Shown here piece after piece: positions 17,380 to 26,327 of a stretch of 64,000 bases of DNA. Origin of the DNA: an uncultured Clostridia bacterium (GTDB lineage Bacteria > Bacillota > Clostridia > TANB77 > CAG-508); assembly GCA_934178475.1 (NCBI GenBank), contig CAKPQH010000008.1, positions 6,372 through 70,371 on the forward strand, given 5' to 3'. The notes below the pieces were generated by a model, which saw nothing but the letters and a program-made list of their open reading frames with translations, was not told the origin of the DNA and did no database searches. The translations under genes were made by a program, and so were the position numbers. How positions within the stretch are numbered: the first letter of the stretch is position 1; every line of letters begins with the position of its first letter.

Positions 17380-20067
17380 TTAATCTCCACCTTCAAAAAT
17401 CCAATAGTCATCATCACTTGTGGTATTCGTATTCTTCGTTATTATTCCTGCTAAAGCACTAGTTCCTGATACTTGTGTCAAATCATATTCAAATAGTTTT
17501 TCTCCATTTGATTCATTTGTTATAATTACTTTTAAATTTGAAACTAAATTTAAATTTGTAACACCGCTATATATCTGTGCTCTTGTCTCTATTTTTTTTA
17601 TATTCGTTTTTGAAATATTCTCTAAATACATTTTTGTATTTTCTCCAGTTCCTCCTCTTGTATCATCTCTATCCAAATCAAATAGCAAATCTCCATTGTA
17701 TCTTGCTTGTTTATTACTATAGAATATATGAATTCCTGTATCTGTATTTGTATGAGTATCAATATCACAACTAGATGTCCAATAAATATTAACATTCACT
17801 ATATCATTTTTAGATAGTTTTACATTTTTTTCTCTCCAAATAGCTTTCATTGTTATTTTTTTAGATTCCCTATATTCTGAATTTAATTCATACTTTTTAG
17901 TTGTTCCATCAATTACCGCTTCCCAACCATCCAGAATCCATTTTTTTCCAGTAGAATTTACTCTCAATGTCTTATTAGAGTATACCGTTGCATATGTTCC
18001 TACATCATAAATAAACTTCTGATTATTATTGATTTCATTTCCTGTTGCAACACTATTATTATATAGTTTGTCACCTGCATCAATATTAAAATCATAGATA
18101 ATGTAATATTTTGCATCTTTCCACTGAGCATATAATGTTGTGCTTTTTTTAACATTCAAAGTTCCACCATTATCCACATCTGTTCCAGACCCATCAGGTT
18201 TTGTATTCCAGCCAACAAATTCTTTCCAAGAAACAGTCTCCTCATCCCATAATCCCATTTCATCTTGTTGATTATCGTTTGTATTTGTTGGTGTTTTTGA
18301 AATATTTGGTATAGTATAATTTGTATTTTTTTTCATTAAAACATAATCCGGTGGCTTTCCATTTGTACTTCCATTTCCATCAAATAATAAAGCTGCCTGT
18401 GTCATTAACTCATCATTGTATATCTTAAAACTTGATTCTCTTTCTCTTCCTAAAGCGGTATAATATGTCACTTTTAATTTAGTTCCAGCTTTGCTTTTCA
18501 TATAATCATACATATCTTGTGTAGAATTAACTCTAGAATTTCCTATTATGCTTGTATATGATCCCAAAAATGGTTCATATTTACTACCTGAAATATATAC
18601 TCTCGAGTAATAATAAATAGGGTTTAAATATTTTCTTTCATAGTCAATATTTAAATATCCTGATGACTTTCCTATAGACTCATTTATTATTTTATCATCA
18701 TTAGATTTAAAATATTGTTCTCCATATTCCATATATATTGATTCTTCATCAACATATTCTTTTGTTAAAGTATTTGGCACAACCGCATATCCATTATACG
18801 TCTTACTTTTTATTTTAAGTCCTTGTAAAAAGCTTATTGTAGTAACATTATTTTGAATGATTTCCCAATCTTTTTCAGATATTTTAGGCATAATAAAATT
18901 AGTTGATGCATTTGAATAAGCTGAAAATCCAGCAATTGCTGTCTTTAAATTAGTTTCTATCGTATATCTTATTACTGCTCTTCTCATTTGATTAAAATTA
19001 GAATTTTCGCTCTGTATCAATGTTTGTTTGGTTGCATCTCCATAATATGCATTTCCAAATATAATATAGTTTCCAAAATAACTTTCCAACGATTTATATC
19101 CACCAACTGTGCTTACATCTGACTCTACTGCATCTGCAGAATTTAAGTCATTTAATAGTATTCTTACTTTATTTGTAAATTCATATGCTTGCTTATAATA
19201 ATTATATGCTGAATTATTTTTTTCGATTAAGCCTTTATATAATGAATATTCATCTTTATTTATTTTTTCTGACATTTGCACTCCAAATGCTCCATCTCGT
19301 ATACTAAAAATTTCTTCGTTTTCTTCATCCAAATAATATTTTGTTCCATTTAGCTTTACATATTTATACATTTTATCTTTTACAAATTCTTCTAATTTTT
19401 CGGTTCCTACTATACAGTCATTTCCTGAATTATCCGGTTGATTTACGAATGTCACACCATCATATGTATAACTATCATTAGCACCTTTAGTTATTCCATC
19501 TACTAAATACCCTGATTCATTAACATAGTTTCCTTTTACAATTCCTTGTATTGTAATACTATTATCTAGTGTGAATGTTATTACAAAATCACTGTCTGTC
19601 CCTTTTTTAAATCTGCAACTATAATATACATATGTTTTTAATCCTTTTATATTCATATTATCTTCATATGTCTTGTCTTTATACACAGAAGTTTCAGTTA
19701 ATATATTTTCAAATGGAGAATAAATATAATATCCATCATAAAGTGTATAAACAATTGCTGGTAAATATTCATCCATTACCGATACATCATATCCTGAATA
19801 TCCAAAAGACGTTACCAAAGAATTTTTAAATGTATTAACTGAAGCCTCTATATCTGCTATTTTCGAATTTGTAACATCTGACTCTGTATTATTTATTGTG
19901 TTTAATTGATATGCTTTTATCGCATCATATGTACAATTTAGCAGTGTAGTATCATATTGACTTTCCATATTTATAGTTTCAATCTGATTTTCTACATAAC
20001 TTGAAAATATTATTGATATTGGTAAAATAATTAATATAAACACTACTGCTAGATGTTGGATTTTCAT
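17380..20067 (-). CDS. large exported protein of the Tad-like locus with InlB-type repeat
   Basis: 895 residues with one N-terminal membrane helix (about 6-24) and a long extracellular region. The 60 residues after the helix resemble the TadE/TadG style of minor pilus protein with a membrane-proximal helix. Around residues 610-660 the segment WNTKPDGSGT...LYAQW is an InlB B-repeat (Flg_new), found in cell-wall adhesins. The C-terminal region (about 740-890) has a DIDTH-type beta-rich part with no family I can name. No Cna-B repeat or sorting signal is present. It is the most distal gene of the locus, behind an internal terminator. A tip or adhesin subunit is the simplest guess. Confidence 0.7.
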   Translation of the reverse strand: MKIQHLAVVFILIILPISIIFSSYVENQIETINMESQYDTTLLNCTYDAIKAYQLNTINNTESDVTNSKIADIEASVNTFKNSLVTSFGYSGYDVSVMDEYLPAIVYTLYDGYYIYSPFENILTETSVYKDKTYEDNMNIKGLKTYVYYSCRFKKGTDSDFVITFTLDNSITIQGIVKGNYVNESGYLVDGITKGANDSYTYDGVTFVNQPDNSGNDCIVGTEKLEEFVKDKMYKYVKLNGTKYYLDEENEEIFSIRDGAFGVQMSEKINKDEYSLYKGLIEKNNSAYNYYKQAYEFTNKVRILLNDLNSADAVESDVSTVGGYKSLESYFGNYIIFGNAYYGDATKQTLIQSENSNFNQMRRAVIRYTIETNLKTAIAGFSAYSNASTNFIMPKISEKDWEIIQNNVTTISFLQGLKIKSKTYNGYAVVPNTLTKEYVDEESIYMEYGEQYFKSNDDKIINESIGKSSGYLNIDYERKYLNPIYYYSRVYISGSKYEPFLGSYTSIIGNSRVNSTQDMYDYMKSKAGTKLKVTYYTALGRERESSFKIYNDELMTQAALLFDGNGSTNGKPPDYVLMKKNTNYTIPNISKTPTNTNDNQQDEMGLWDEETVSWKEFVGWNTKPDGSGTDVDNGGTLNVKKSTTLYAQWKDAKYYIIYDFNIDAGDKLYNNSVATGNEINNNQKFIYDVGTYATVYSNKTLRVNSTGKKWILDGWEAVIDGTTKKYELNSEYRESKKITMKAIWREKNVKLSKNDIVNVNIYWTSSCDIDTHTNTDTGIHIFYSNKQARYNGDLLFDLDRDDTRGGTGENTKMYLENISKTNIKKIETRAQIYSGVTNLNLVSNLKVIITNESNGEKLFEYDLTQVSGTSALAGIITKNTNTTSDDDYWIFEGGD

Positions 20068-20083
20068 ATACTTCCCTTTCTAT

Positions 20084-20116
20084 AAAAAAAGCATGTAATC
20101 ACTTTTAATTACAAGC
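20084..20116 (-). terminator. internal terminator within the Tad-like locus
   Basis: Stem 20108-20116 with 20091-20099 (one mismatch) and an 8-base loop, followed by TTTTTTT on minus (20084-20090). It sits between the 174-residue gene and the 895-residue gene and should lower expression of the latter. Confidence 0.75.
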
Positions 20117-20133
20117 CTCTTTATTATATAATT

Positions 20134-20658
20134 TTAATTTCCTGTTGTAGTTACCATTCCAGATTCTGATGCAGTTATAGTTTTGTCGCCATTTCCTGTA
20201 ACCTTATATATAAAATTTCTAAGTTGTGTGGCAATTGTTGTATTAGTATTTTGAACCTTTACCGAAATTATATCTCCCTCTTTTAATGGTATATATTTTT
20301 TTTCAGAAGAAGCTAAGTTATCTAATATCTGTGTTGTATAATCAGTATAATATACGTTATCTCCAATTGTTTGCTTACCATGTGTCGCTTTTTTTGCTGG
20401 ATTTACATCTGAATGTTGTATTGACATCTCTACATCATAAGAATTTCCTGTAGCAGCTAAAGCTTCTACTAAGTTATCATATCCATCTTGTGTTAGCTTA
20501 CCTGTATTCCTTACCGTATTTACAAATTCCGTTGTTGCCTTTTGTGCTGATAATTGTGCAACATCATCATTTTTATCAGCCATTGTCATAAGTGGAAAAA
20601 CAAACATTAATATTGCTGCTATAAATATTGCAGCTATTGTCATTGCTGAATCTCCCAT
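20134..20658 (-). CDS. single-pass pseudopilin-like protein of the Tad-like locus
   Basis: 174 residues. A hydrophobic helix starts almost at the N-terminus (about 5-26) and ends in PLMTMADKND; a mixed alpha/beta domain of about 145 residues follows. There is no cleavable leader. The segment after the helix (TEFVNTVRNTGKLTQDGYDNL) looks like a conserved amphipathic region. It differs from the MENA-type paralogues upstream and resembles TadE/TadF-like minor subunits in size and topology. The family is not recognised by name. Confidence 0.65.
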   Translation of the reverse strand: MGDSAMTIAAIFIAAILMFVFPLMTMADKNDDVAQLSAQKATTEFVNTVRNTGKLTQDGYDNLVEALAATGNSYDVEMSIQHSDVNPAKKATHGKQTIGDNVYYTDYTTQILDNLASSEKKYIPLKEGDIISVKVQNTNTTIATQLRNFIYKVTGNGDKTITASESGMVTTTGN

Positions 20659-20690
20659 TTTTTCTTTCCTCCAATTCTTACTTTGTATTT

Positions 20691-21377
20691 TTATTTTTCA
20701 ATATAAGTTATAATCCTCGTTCTTGTTTTGTTTGCATCTGAAATTTTTTTATGTTCCTCTGACTCATTATCTTTATCATCTTTTGAACATACATCATTTT
20801 GATAAAGCTCTCCTATATATTCTGTAAAATTCCTGTCCTTTATAACATTATATAAATTCATTCCATTTTCTCTATTATCATAGAGAACTTTTCCGTCTTT
20901 TTCTTTTTTTTCAGCATTAGCTAATATTGAATTCATTCTTTCTTTTGCATTTTGCAAATTATATTCAGTTGTTATCTTAAAAACTAGTATTGTATTTCCT
21001 TTATCAATTATATTGGTTCCTTTATATTTTTGATCTTTTTGGGCAGTTTGTTTTATATTTTTATTTTGCTCTTTATCTGTATTTATTAATCCAGAATAAT
21101 CTTTAAGCTTTATATATACTGTATAATTTTCTTTAAATGACCTATACAAAGTATTAACTATGGTTTCTACCCCAACTTCTCTAACTTCTGAACTATATGT
21201 TATATAGTTTACTAAACTTCCAGATTCATCTGTTGCTAAATCAATTCTCTCATCATTCTCAACAATTTGATCTATTTGTGCAATTTGAGTAGAAAATGAT
21301 GATATACCAACTGTAAGTGCAACTAATAACAATAATATTGCTCCTGCTATATATAATGCATCAACTGCATTCTCCAT
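20691..21377 (-). CDS. MENA-type pilin-like protein 5
   Basis: 228 residues. It starts MENAVDALYIAGAILLLL, the N-terminus shared with four other proteins of this cluster: a short polar start without a leader, then one membrane helix (about 9-27). The remaining region is alpha/beta, charged and larger than in its paralogues. It carries a diverged form of the family motif after the helix (SLVNYITYSSEVREVG). It lies between paralogue 4 (30 bases) and the TadE-like gene (32 bases). Likely a structural subunit of the appendage. Confidence 0.7.
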   Translation of the reverse strand: MENAVDALYIAGAILLLLVALTVGISSFSTQIAQIDQIVENDERIDLATDESGSLVNYITYSSEVREVGVETIVNTLYRSFKENYTVYIKLKDYSGLINTDKEQNKNIKQTAQKDQKYKGTNIIDKGNTILVFKITTEYNLQNAKERMNSILANAEKKEKDGKVLYDNRENGMNLYNVIKDRNFTEYIGELYQNDVCSKDDKDNESEEHKKISDANKTRTRIITYIEK

Positions 21378-21407
21378 TGTATATCACCACTTTCTCTAAT
21401 TGTTTAA

Positions 21408-21857
21408 TTAAGGTGTTACATTTATTTCTGTAACCACACCTTTTGTGTATTTTAATTCAACATTATACATTTGATTTGATTTTACTTTATTTAATTTTGA
21501 TGAATCTTGGCATTTATATCCACTAGATGTGTCACCTTCTATTGTTTGACTACCTCCTGATATGCTAGTAAATACAATTTTAACATATCTATCACCAATA
21601 GCTCGTCCTTCATTTTTAGATGCTATATTCACTGAAATAACTTTTTGTATTAAATCATTCACTTGAGAACCTGCAACATTTTCTCCTGAATACTTTATAA
21701 ACTGATTATTAAAGTTAGATACTTCCTCAGCTGTCAAGCTAGAGTTTTTTTCAGAACTATCTCTAAAATTATTAAATACAACAATTCCTAATGAAATTAC
21801 AACTAATGTAATTAAAATAGAGCCTGCAATAATAAGTGCTTTTGAAGCATTTTCCAT
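21408..21857 (-). CDS. MENA-type pilin-like protein 4
   Basis: 149 residues starting MENASKALIIAGSILITL with a single membrane helix to about residue 29. It carries the family motif FNNQFIKYSGENVAGSQV followed by LIQKVISVN (about 49-76), and a C-terminal beta-rich domain ends in EINVTP. It is very similar in plan to the next gene upstream (11-base gap), pointing to tandem duplication. No prepilin leader is present. Confidence 0.75.
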   Translation of the reverse strand: MENASKALIIAGSILITLVVISLGIVVFNNFRDSSEKNSSLTAEEVSNFNNQFIKYSGENVAGSQVNDLIQKVISVNIASKNEGRAIGDRYVKIVFTSISGGSQTIEGDTSSGYKCQDSSKLNKVKSNQMYNVELKYTKGVVTEINVTP

Positions 21858-21868
21858 ACTCTTATCAC

Positions 21869-22315
21869 CTATACATTTGATATTATAACTTTAGAAACAA
21901 TTCCTTTGTTATATTCAAATTCAACTTTAAAATATTTGCTTGTAGAGAATGTTGGATATTTAATTCCTGTTGCATTTACTGCTGTTATTTCAACAGAATC
22001 ATCTCCTGTAGCAACAGTTGCACCTGAAGCATCAACATTTACATATGTACATTCACTAAATTCTTTACCTGAAGCATCTTGAGCTGCATTATTAGAAGAA
22101 ATTACATTTATTAAAGCTTTTACTTTTGTTCCACTAACTTTATCTCCTCCATATACTGTAAATTTGTCATTAAAAGTTTCCACCTCTTGTTGATTCATAT
22201 TTGCTCCATTAATGTTGTCTCTTACATTATTTACTACAACTAATCCTAATGATATAATTACTATTGCAAGTAGGATTGCTCCTGCAATAATAAGTGCTTT
22301 TGAAGCGTTTTCCAT
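21869..22315 (-). CDS. MENA-type pilin-like protein 3
   Basis: 148 residues starting MENASKALIIAGAILLAI, one membrane helix, then FNDKFTVYGGDKVSGTKV and LINVISSNN, the family motif. The C-terminal domain is rich in Thr, Val and Ala and ends KVIISNV. Together with protein 4 it is the smallest and simplest member, so these two are the best candidates for major subunits. TTTCCTCC-type ribosome site precedes the start. Confidence 0.75.
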   Translation of the reverse strand: MENASKALIIAGAILLAIVIISLGLVVVNNVRDNINGANMNQQEVETFNDKFTVYGGDKVSGTKVKALINVISSNNAAQDASGKEFSECTYVNVDASGATVATGDDSVEITAVNATGIKYPTFSTSKYFKVEFEYNKGIVSKVIISNV

Positions 22316-22408
22316 AATATTTTCCTCCTTTAATTTTTATTTTTCTTATATATTTTTCTATAAATATAAATTTATGGATATTCATATTTATAATATTAAA
22401 ATCTTTTG

Positions 22409-22840
22409 TTATTCAGATATTTGTTCAAAATACATATAATTAACTCGTCCTTCATCATTATATGTCAATGTAGTACATTTAAACTTAATTGAATTATAAT
22501 ATTGAACAAATGTTGTCATCGTTCCACTATATAAAGTTTCCATATCGTACAATGTTTCATTATCCGTTATATGAACTTCAACCTTTATAGAGTTTACATT
22601 ATTTTGTATATATTTACCATTTTCATCTTTTGGAACTTCATTTTTTTCGTTTTGATTTATAGCTTTGTTAACAACTGTCGCAATTTCTGTTCCATAAATT
22701 TCTTTTTGATAATAACTTTCATATTCTAAATTGCTTTTTTTAAGTTCATTTAGCTTAATTTTATAATTCATATATTTTCCAATTATTATTGCTAATACAA
22801 TTAGCATAATAACAAGTATTTTGGTTATATTTTTTTTCAT
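22409..22840 (-). CDS. diverged member of the pilin-like family
   Basis: 143 residues. A different N-terminus (MKKNITKILVIMLIVLAIII, basic then hydrophobic) is followed by the sequence YYQKEIYGTEIATVVNKAINQN, which aligns with the family motif of the neighbouring proteins (G-x-E-h-h-x-x-h-N-K-h-I-x-x-N). The C-terminal part resembles those paralogues too. It appears to be a family member that has exchanged its MENA start for a conventional signal-anchor. Confidence 0.65.
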   Translation of the reverse strand: MKKNITKILVIMLIVLAIIIGKYMNYKIKLNELKKSNLEYESYYQKEIYGTEIATVVNKAINQNEKNEVPKDENGKYIQNNVNSIKVEVHITDNETLYDMETLYSGTMTTFVQYYNSIKFKCTTLTYNDEGRVNYMYFEQISE

Positions 22841-22902
22841 ATTAATCCTTTTCTAATTTTATATTGTTATTATAACATTTTATCTTTTATTGTCAATATT
22901 TT

Positions 22903-23433
22903 TTATAAATTATTATGTTGAGTTACTTTGACTTCATTTACTAGTAAAGTTTCCTTCGATGTACTTATTTTGCAAGTAAAATAAACTTTCATTTTCCAAT
23001 TTTCTTGACTAACAGACGGTTCTTCTCTTACCTCTGCCCATCCATTTGACGTATATATTTTAATTAATTCTTTTGTATGATTTTCATAGTTATTGGATTT
23101 TAATACGTTTTCTAGCATTATCGTATTTCCGGCTAAATCATCAAAACTTCCAGTTACTTTTATATAATCTCTATCGCTTGACTTTAATTGATTCTTCTCA
23201 TTGTTATCTCTTGCTAAATTCATTATTGAAATAACGTCCTGCATATTAAGATCTTTTCCCTCATATTTAAGAAATTGTTCGTTATATTTCATTGCTTCTG
23301 ATCTTTCCATTATTTCGTAAAACTTGGCTGTCTGTTCTCCCATATTTTTCATTAAATATGCTCCTATAGAAACAACAATAATTGTAATTAAAACTCCACC
23401 TGCTATTAACAATGCCTTAGCAGCATTTTCCAT
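22903..23433 (-). CDS. MENA-type pilin-like protein 2
   Basis: 176 residues starting MENAAKALLIAGGVLITI, one membrane helix (about 8-28), then a polar helix and the family motif (YNEQFLKYEGKDLNMQDV, then SIMNLARDNN). The C-terminal part (about 90-176) is beta-rich and ends VKVTQHNNL. Fourteen bases after paralogue 1. Confidence 0.7.
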   Translation of the reverse strand: MENAAKALLIAGGVLITIIVVSIGAYLMKNMGEQTAKFYEIMERSEAMKYNEQFLKYEGKDLNMQDVISIMNLARDNNEKNQLKSSDRDYIKVTGSFDDLAGNTIMLENVLKSNNYENHTKELIKIYTSNGWAEVREEPSVSQENWKMKVYFTCKISTSKETLLVNEVKVTQHNNL

Positions 23434-23447
23434 TCTATTCCTCCATT

Positions 23448-24221
23448 TTATTGAATTTTTCCTGTAAATTCAAATTTTATCTTTTTTACCCTTCCTGAAT
23501 CTATATCATAGTCAACTCCTGTACATTTAAAAATTCCCTTTTTGAACTGTATATATTCATAATACTTGTATACTAAGTCTTCTTTATGTAATAAAGCATT
23601 ATAATCGCTTACATGTTTACTTGTATCTTTAATATAAGAATTATATTTTCTTATAGCTTCTTGCTTTTTTTGTTCTATTGTTACACCCTTTTGTTTTTCT
23701 TTAGTATCAGGTTCAATATCAAAAATACCTTTTATATCTTTTGCAATTTTATTTAATTCATCTTCTGTTCCAACACTTTCAATTGTTGATTTAATTGAAT
23801 CTATTATTTTTGTTTTTATATCATATTTAGTATAATCGTTATCTGTACTAAATTTATATATTACATTTGCTGTGAATAGTTTAGGATTATTATTATATGA
23901 AAGATTTCCTATATTAGACCCCATAACAATTTCCATTTCAATTGGAGTGCCTTGAGAATTATTCCCTGCTTTATCTGACATTCTATCATTATAATCAATA
24001 ATCTTATTGATTAATGAAATTAATTCATTTCCTTTAACATCATTTCTTTCGTAACTTGTAAATTGTTTATTAAATTGTGTTACATTTTCTATATTTTTAA
24101 ATTCTTCTTGAGAGGCATAATAATCTGAATAATTCTGTCTAACATATAGTACTAATCCTATAACAAGCATTACCATTAGCATTCCTCCTGCTATTAATAA
24201 AGCTTTAGATGCATTTTCCAT
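23448..24221 (-). CDS. MENA-type pilin-like protein 1
   Basis: 257 residues starting MENASKALLIAGGMLMVM, one membrane helix (about 8-27), then FNKQFTSYERNDVKGNEL and LINKIIDYN, the clearest form of the family motif. A long insertion of charged helices (about 130-215) makes it the largest member of the array. It is the first pilin-like gene after the platform protein (18-base gap). Confidence 0.7.
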   Translation of the reverse strand: MENASKALLIAGGMLMVMLVIGLVLYVRQNYSDYYASQEEFKNIENVTQFNKQFTSYERNDVKGNELISLINKIIDYNDRMSDKAGNNSQGTPIEMEIVMGSNIGNLSYNNNPKLFTANVIYKFSTDNDYTKYDIKTKIIDSIKSTIESVGTEDELNKIAKDIKGIFDIEPDTKEKQKGVTIEQKKQEAIRKYNSYIKDTSKHVSDYNALLHKEDLVYKYYEYIQFKKGIFKCTGVDYDIDSGRVKKIKFEFTGKIQ

Positions 24222-24239
24222 ATATTCTTACCTCTCTTT

Positions 24240-26306
24240 CTAGCTTATTCCATTCATTGATGTTTGCATACTCTTTAATCCAATTGATACTAGTGGTACA
24301 ATTAAATATCCAACAAACATTACTACCATAGGTGCAAAACCTATAATTTTTCCTATCATACCTTTTTTCTTTATCAATCTTTCATTCGTTGCCTTACGTT
24401 TATCTTCATAATAATCTCTTTCTGAATCAAGCTCATCAAAAGCTTCTACTATTGGTATCTTCTCAACTGCAGCTTGTAAACTCTCAATAATAGTTGCAAA
24501 CAAAGGATATGATACTTCTTTTCTAAGCTCTTCTAAAGCTTCCCAAGGTCCAGCTTCATAGTTATTAACACATCTAGAAATTGGTTCTCTAAATATATTA
24601 GAATATCTTTCTAGCCACTCTAATATAATTTCAACATTAACTCTCTCAATTCTCATAAGCATTAATATAATAGTTTGGAATTGCATTACTTCATCTTCCA
24701 TTTCCATTAATCTCATCTTATATTGGAATTTAAGCATTAATACCGGGAACATATATCCTAATATCATAAATACAATAGATAAAACCCATTCTACCCATTT
24801 TAAATATTCTGAATTAACAGTTTGCAGCTTTTTGTATACTCTTTCTGATGCAGTTTTTAAATCTTCATCGTTAGCAGTTGCATATTCATCGGTCTTTTTC
24901 ATGGCTTCTTTGATATCTTCAACTGTAGTTTTATTTTTTCCTCTGAACATCTCTAAAAACTTATTGTCACTTTCAGTAAGTGCCATCGCTTTCTTTTCCT
25001 CAGACGCTGATAAACCACTAAGCATATCATAATCTGTTGTCGGCTCTGTATAAACCCAATTTATAGCTACTTTATGCAATTGATTGCATAGAAATAATGA
25101 TATTATAAATACAACTATAGCAATAACAAGCCTATTAATGTATAGCCATTCTATTTTTAGTTTTGATGCCGAATCCTTAAGCATTTTCTGTGTTTTCTTA
25201 TATTCCATAGTTCCTTTTTTTGGAAGGAACATATCTACAACTTTTTTTATGATTGGATTTTTGTATAATTTAGATTGCCATGGATTTTCCATATTTACAG
25301 CTTCTCTATCTGTAGATCCATTATTCTTTACTTTCCTAATTAATAGATAGCAAACTACTGTTAAAACTATAACTAGTATTTGTACAAGCATTCCTGCCTT
25401 TCCATTGTAAAAACTCTGTGTAAAAGAGAAATTACTTACACACCAATTTTTTAATGGTTCTAATAGTAAAACTGGCAATATTGATATTACTGATAAACTT
25501 TGAAATGTATAATCTAAATTATCTCTTTTCAAAATCTCAATTTGCATTTCCTCTGTTATATTACTTACATTTTTTAAATATAAAGAAGATTTATCTACTT
25601 TTCTATCTCCAAATTCTTTTGTTAAATAAGAAAGTCCTGCAAATTCCTTCAAATAACTATTAGGTGCAATATCATAATATTTTTCAAGTTCTGTCTCAGG
25701 GTCATTAGATATTAAAACTTCATATATTTTTTCACCTTGTTTAGAAATACTTTTTTCATCATCCTGTGAAATTTGATATATTGCCTCTTCTACCATGTTA
25801 AATTCATGGTAAGCATGTCTTATTTCAGCGAAAAAATCTAACTGCTCTTTAAGCAAATTATTATCCATTGCATCTACTCTTGAATCCACAAAAGAATCCA
25901 TAGAGAAAAGTTCAAATATTAATATAATAGACATTAATAAATAGTTATTATGAGTAACTATTACTGATAAAGTAATTATTGGAATTACCATAAGTAATAC
26001 TTTAGTTAAAATCTTGGCAGAATCTCTCCTTATTGCATATTCATCATTTACATTTAAAATTTCTAGTCTTCTTCTTAGTTTATGTATATATGTTTTTATA
26101 TATGGTATTTTTGAATATGTAAGATATAATTTTTGATATAATACATCTGTTGAAATACCACTTACTGTTGTTCCTCTTTTTAATTTTTGTATTTTTTTGT
26201 ATTCAGATTTATTCATCCTTTTTGCTAATATTATATAAGCAACAACGATAACTGCAAATAAACCTAATACTGCAAAAATCATATATTTAAGAATATCTGT
26301 TGACAT
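24240..26306 (-). CDS. duplicated TadB/TadC-like inner-membrane platform protein
   Basis: 688 residues with two GspF/T2SSF-type halves in one chain, separated by a charged linker (about 440-500). The first half spans roughly residues 60-320 and the second roughly 510-685, the latter with the typical amphipathic section around MEMEDEVMQFQTIILMLM and a final membrane helix. Predicted membrane segments lie near 8-28, 105-150, 285-340, 385-410, 505-530 and 655-680. Tad systems normally encode TadB and TadC separately, so this is a fusion-like arrangement. It is the platform contacted by the adjacent ATPase. Confidence 0.82.
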   Translation of the reverse strand: MSTDILKYMIFAVLGLFAVIVVAYIILAKRMNKSEYKKIQKLKRGTTVSGISTDVLYQKLYLTYSKIPYIKTYIHKLRRRLEILNVNDEYAIRRDSAKILTKVLLMVIPIITLSVIVTHNNYLLMSIILIFELFSMDSFVDSRVDAMDNNLLKEQLDFFAEIRHAYHEFNMVEEAIYQISQDDEKSISKQGEKIYEVLISNDPETELEKYYDIAPNSYLKEFAGLSYLTKEFGDRKVDKSSLYLKNVSNITEEMQIEILKRDNLDYTFQSLSVISILPVLLLEPLKNWCVSNFSFTQSFYNGKAGMLVQILVIVLTVVCYLLIRKVKNNGSTDREAVNMENPWQSKLYKNPIIKKVVDMFLPKKGTMEYKKTQKMLKDSASKLKIEWLYINRLVIAIVVFIISLFLCNQLHKVAINWVYTEPTTDYDMLSGLSASEEKKAMALTESDNKFLEMFRGKNKTTVEDIKEAMKKTDEYATANDEDLKTASERVYKKLQTVNSEYLKWVEWVLSIVFMILGYMFPVLMLKFQYKMRLMEMEDEVMQFQTIILMLMRIERVNVEIILEWLERYSNIFREPISRCVNNYEAGPWEALEELRKEVSYPLFATIIESLQAAVEKIPIVEAFDELDSERDYYEDKRKATNERLIKKKGMIGKIIGFAPMVVMFVGYLIVPLVSIGLKSMQTSMNGIS

Positions 26307-26327
26307 TTTGCACCTCCTTTTTAGCCT

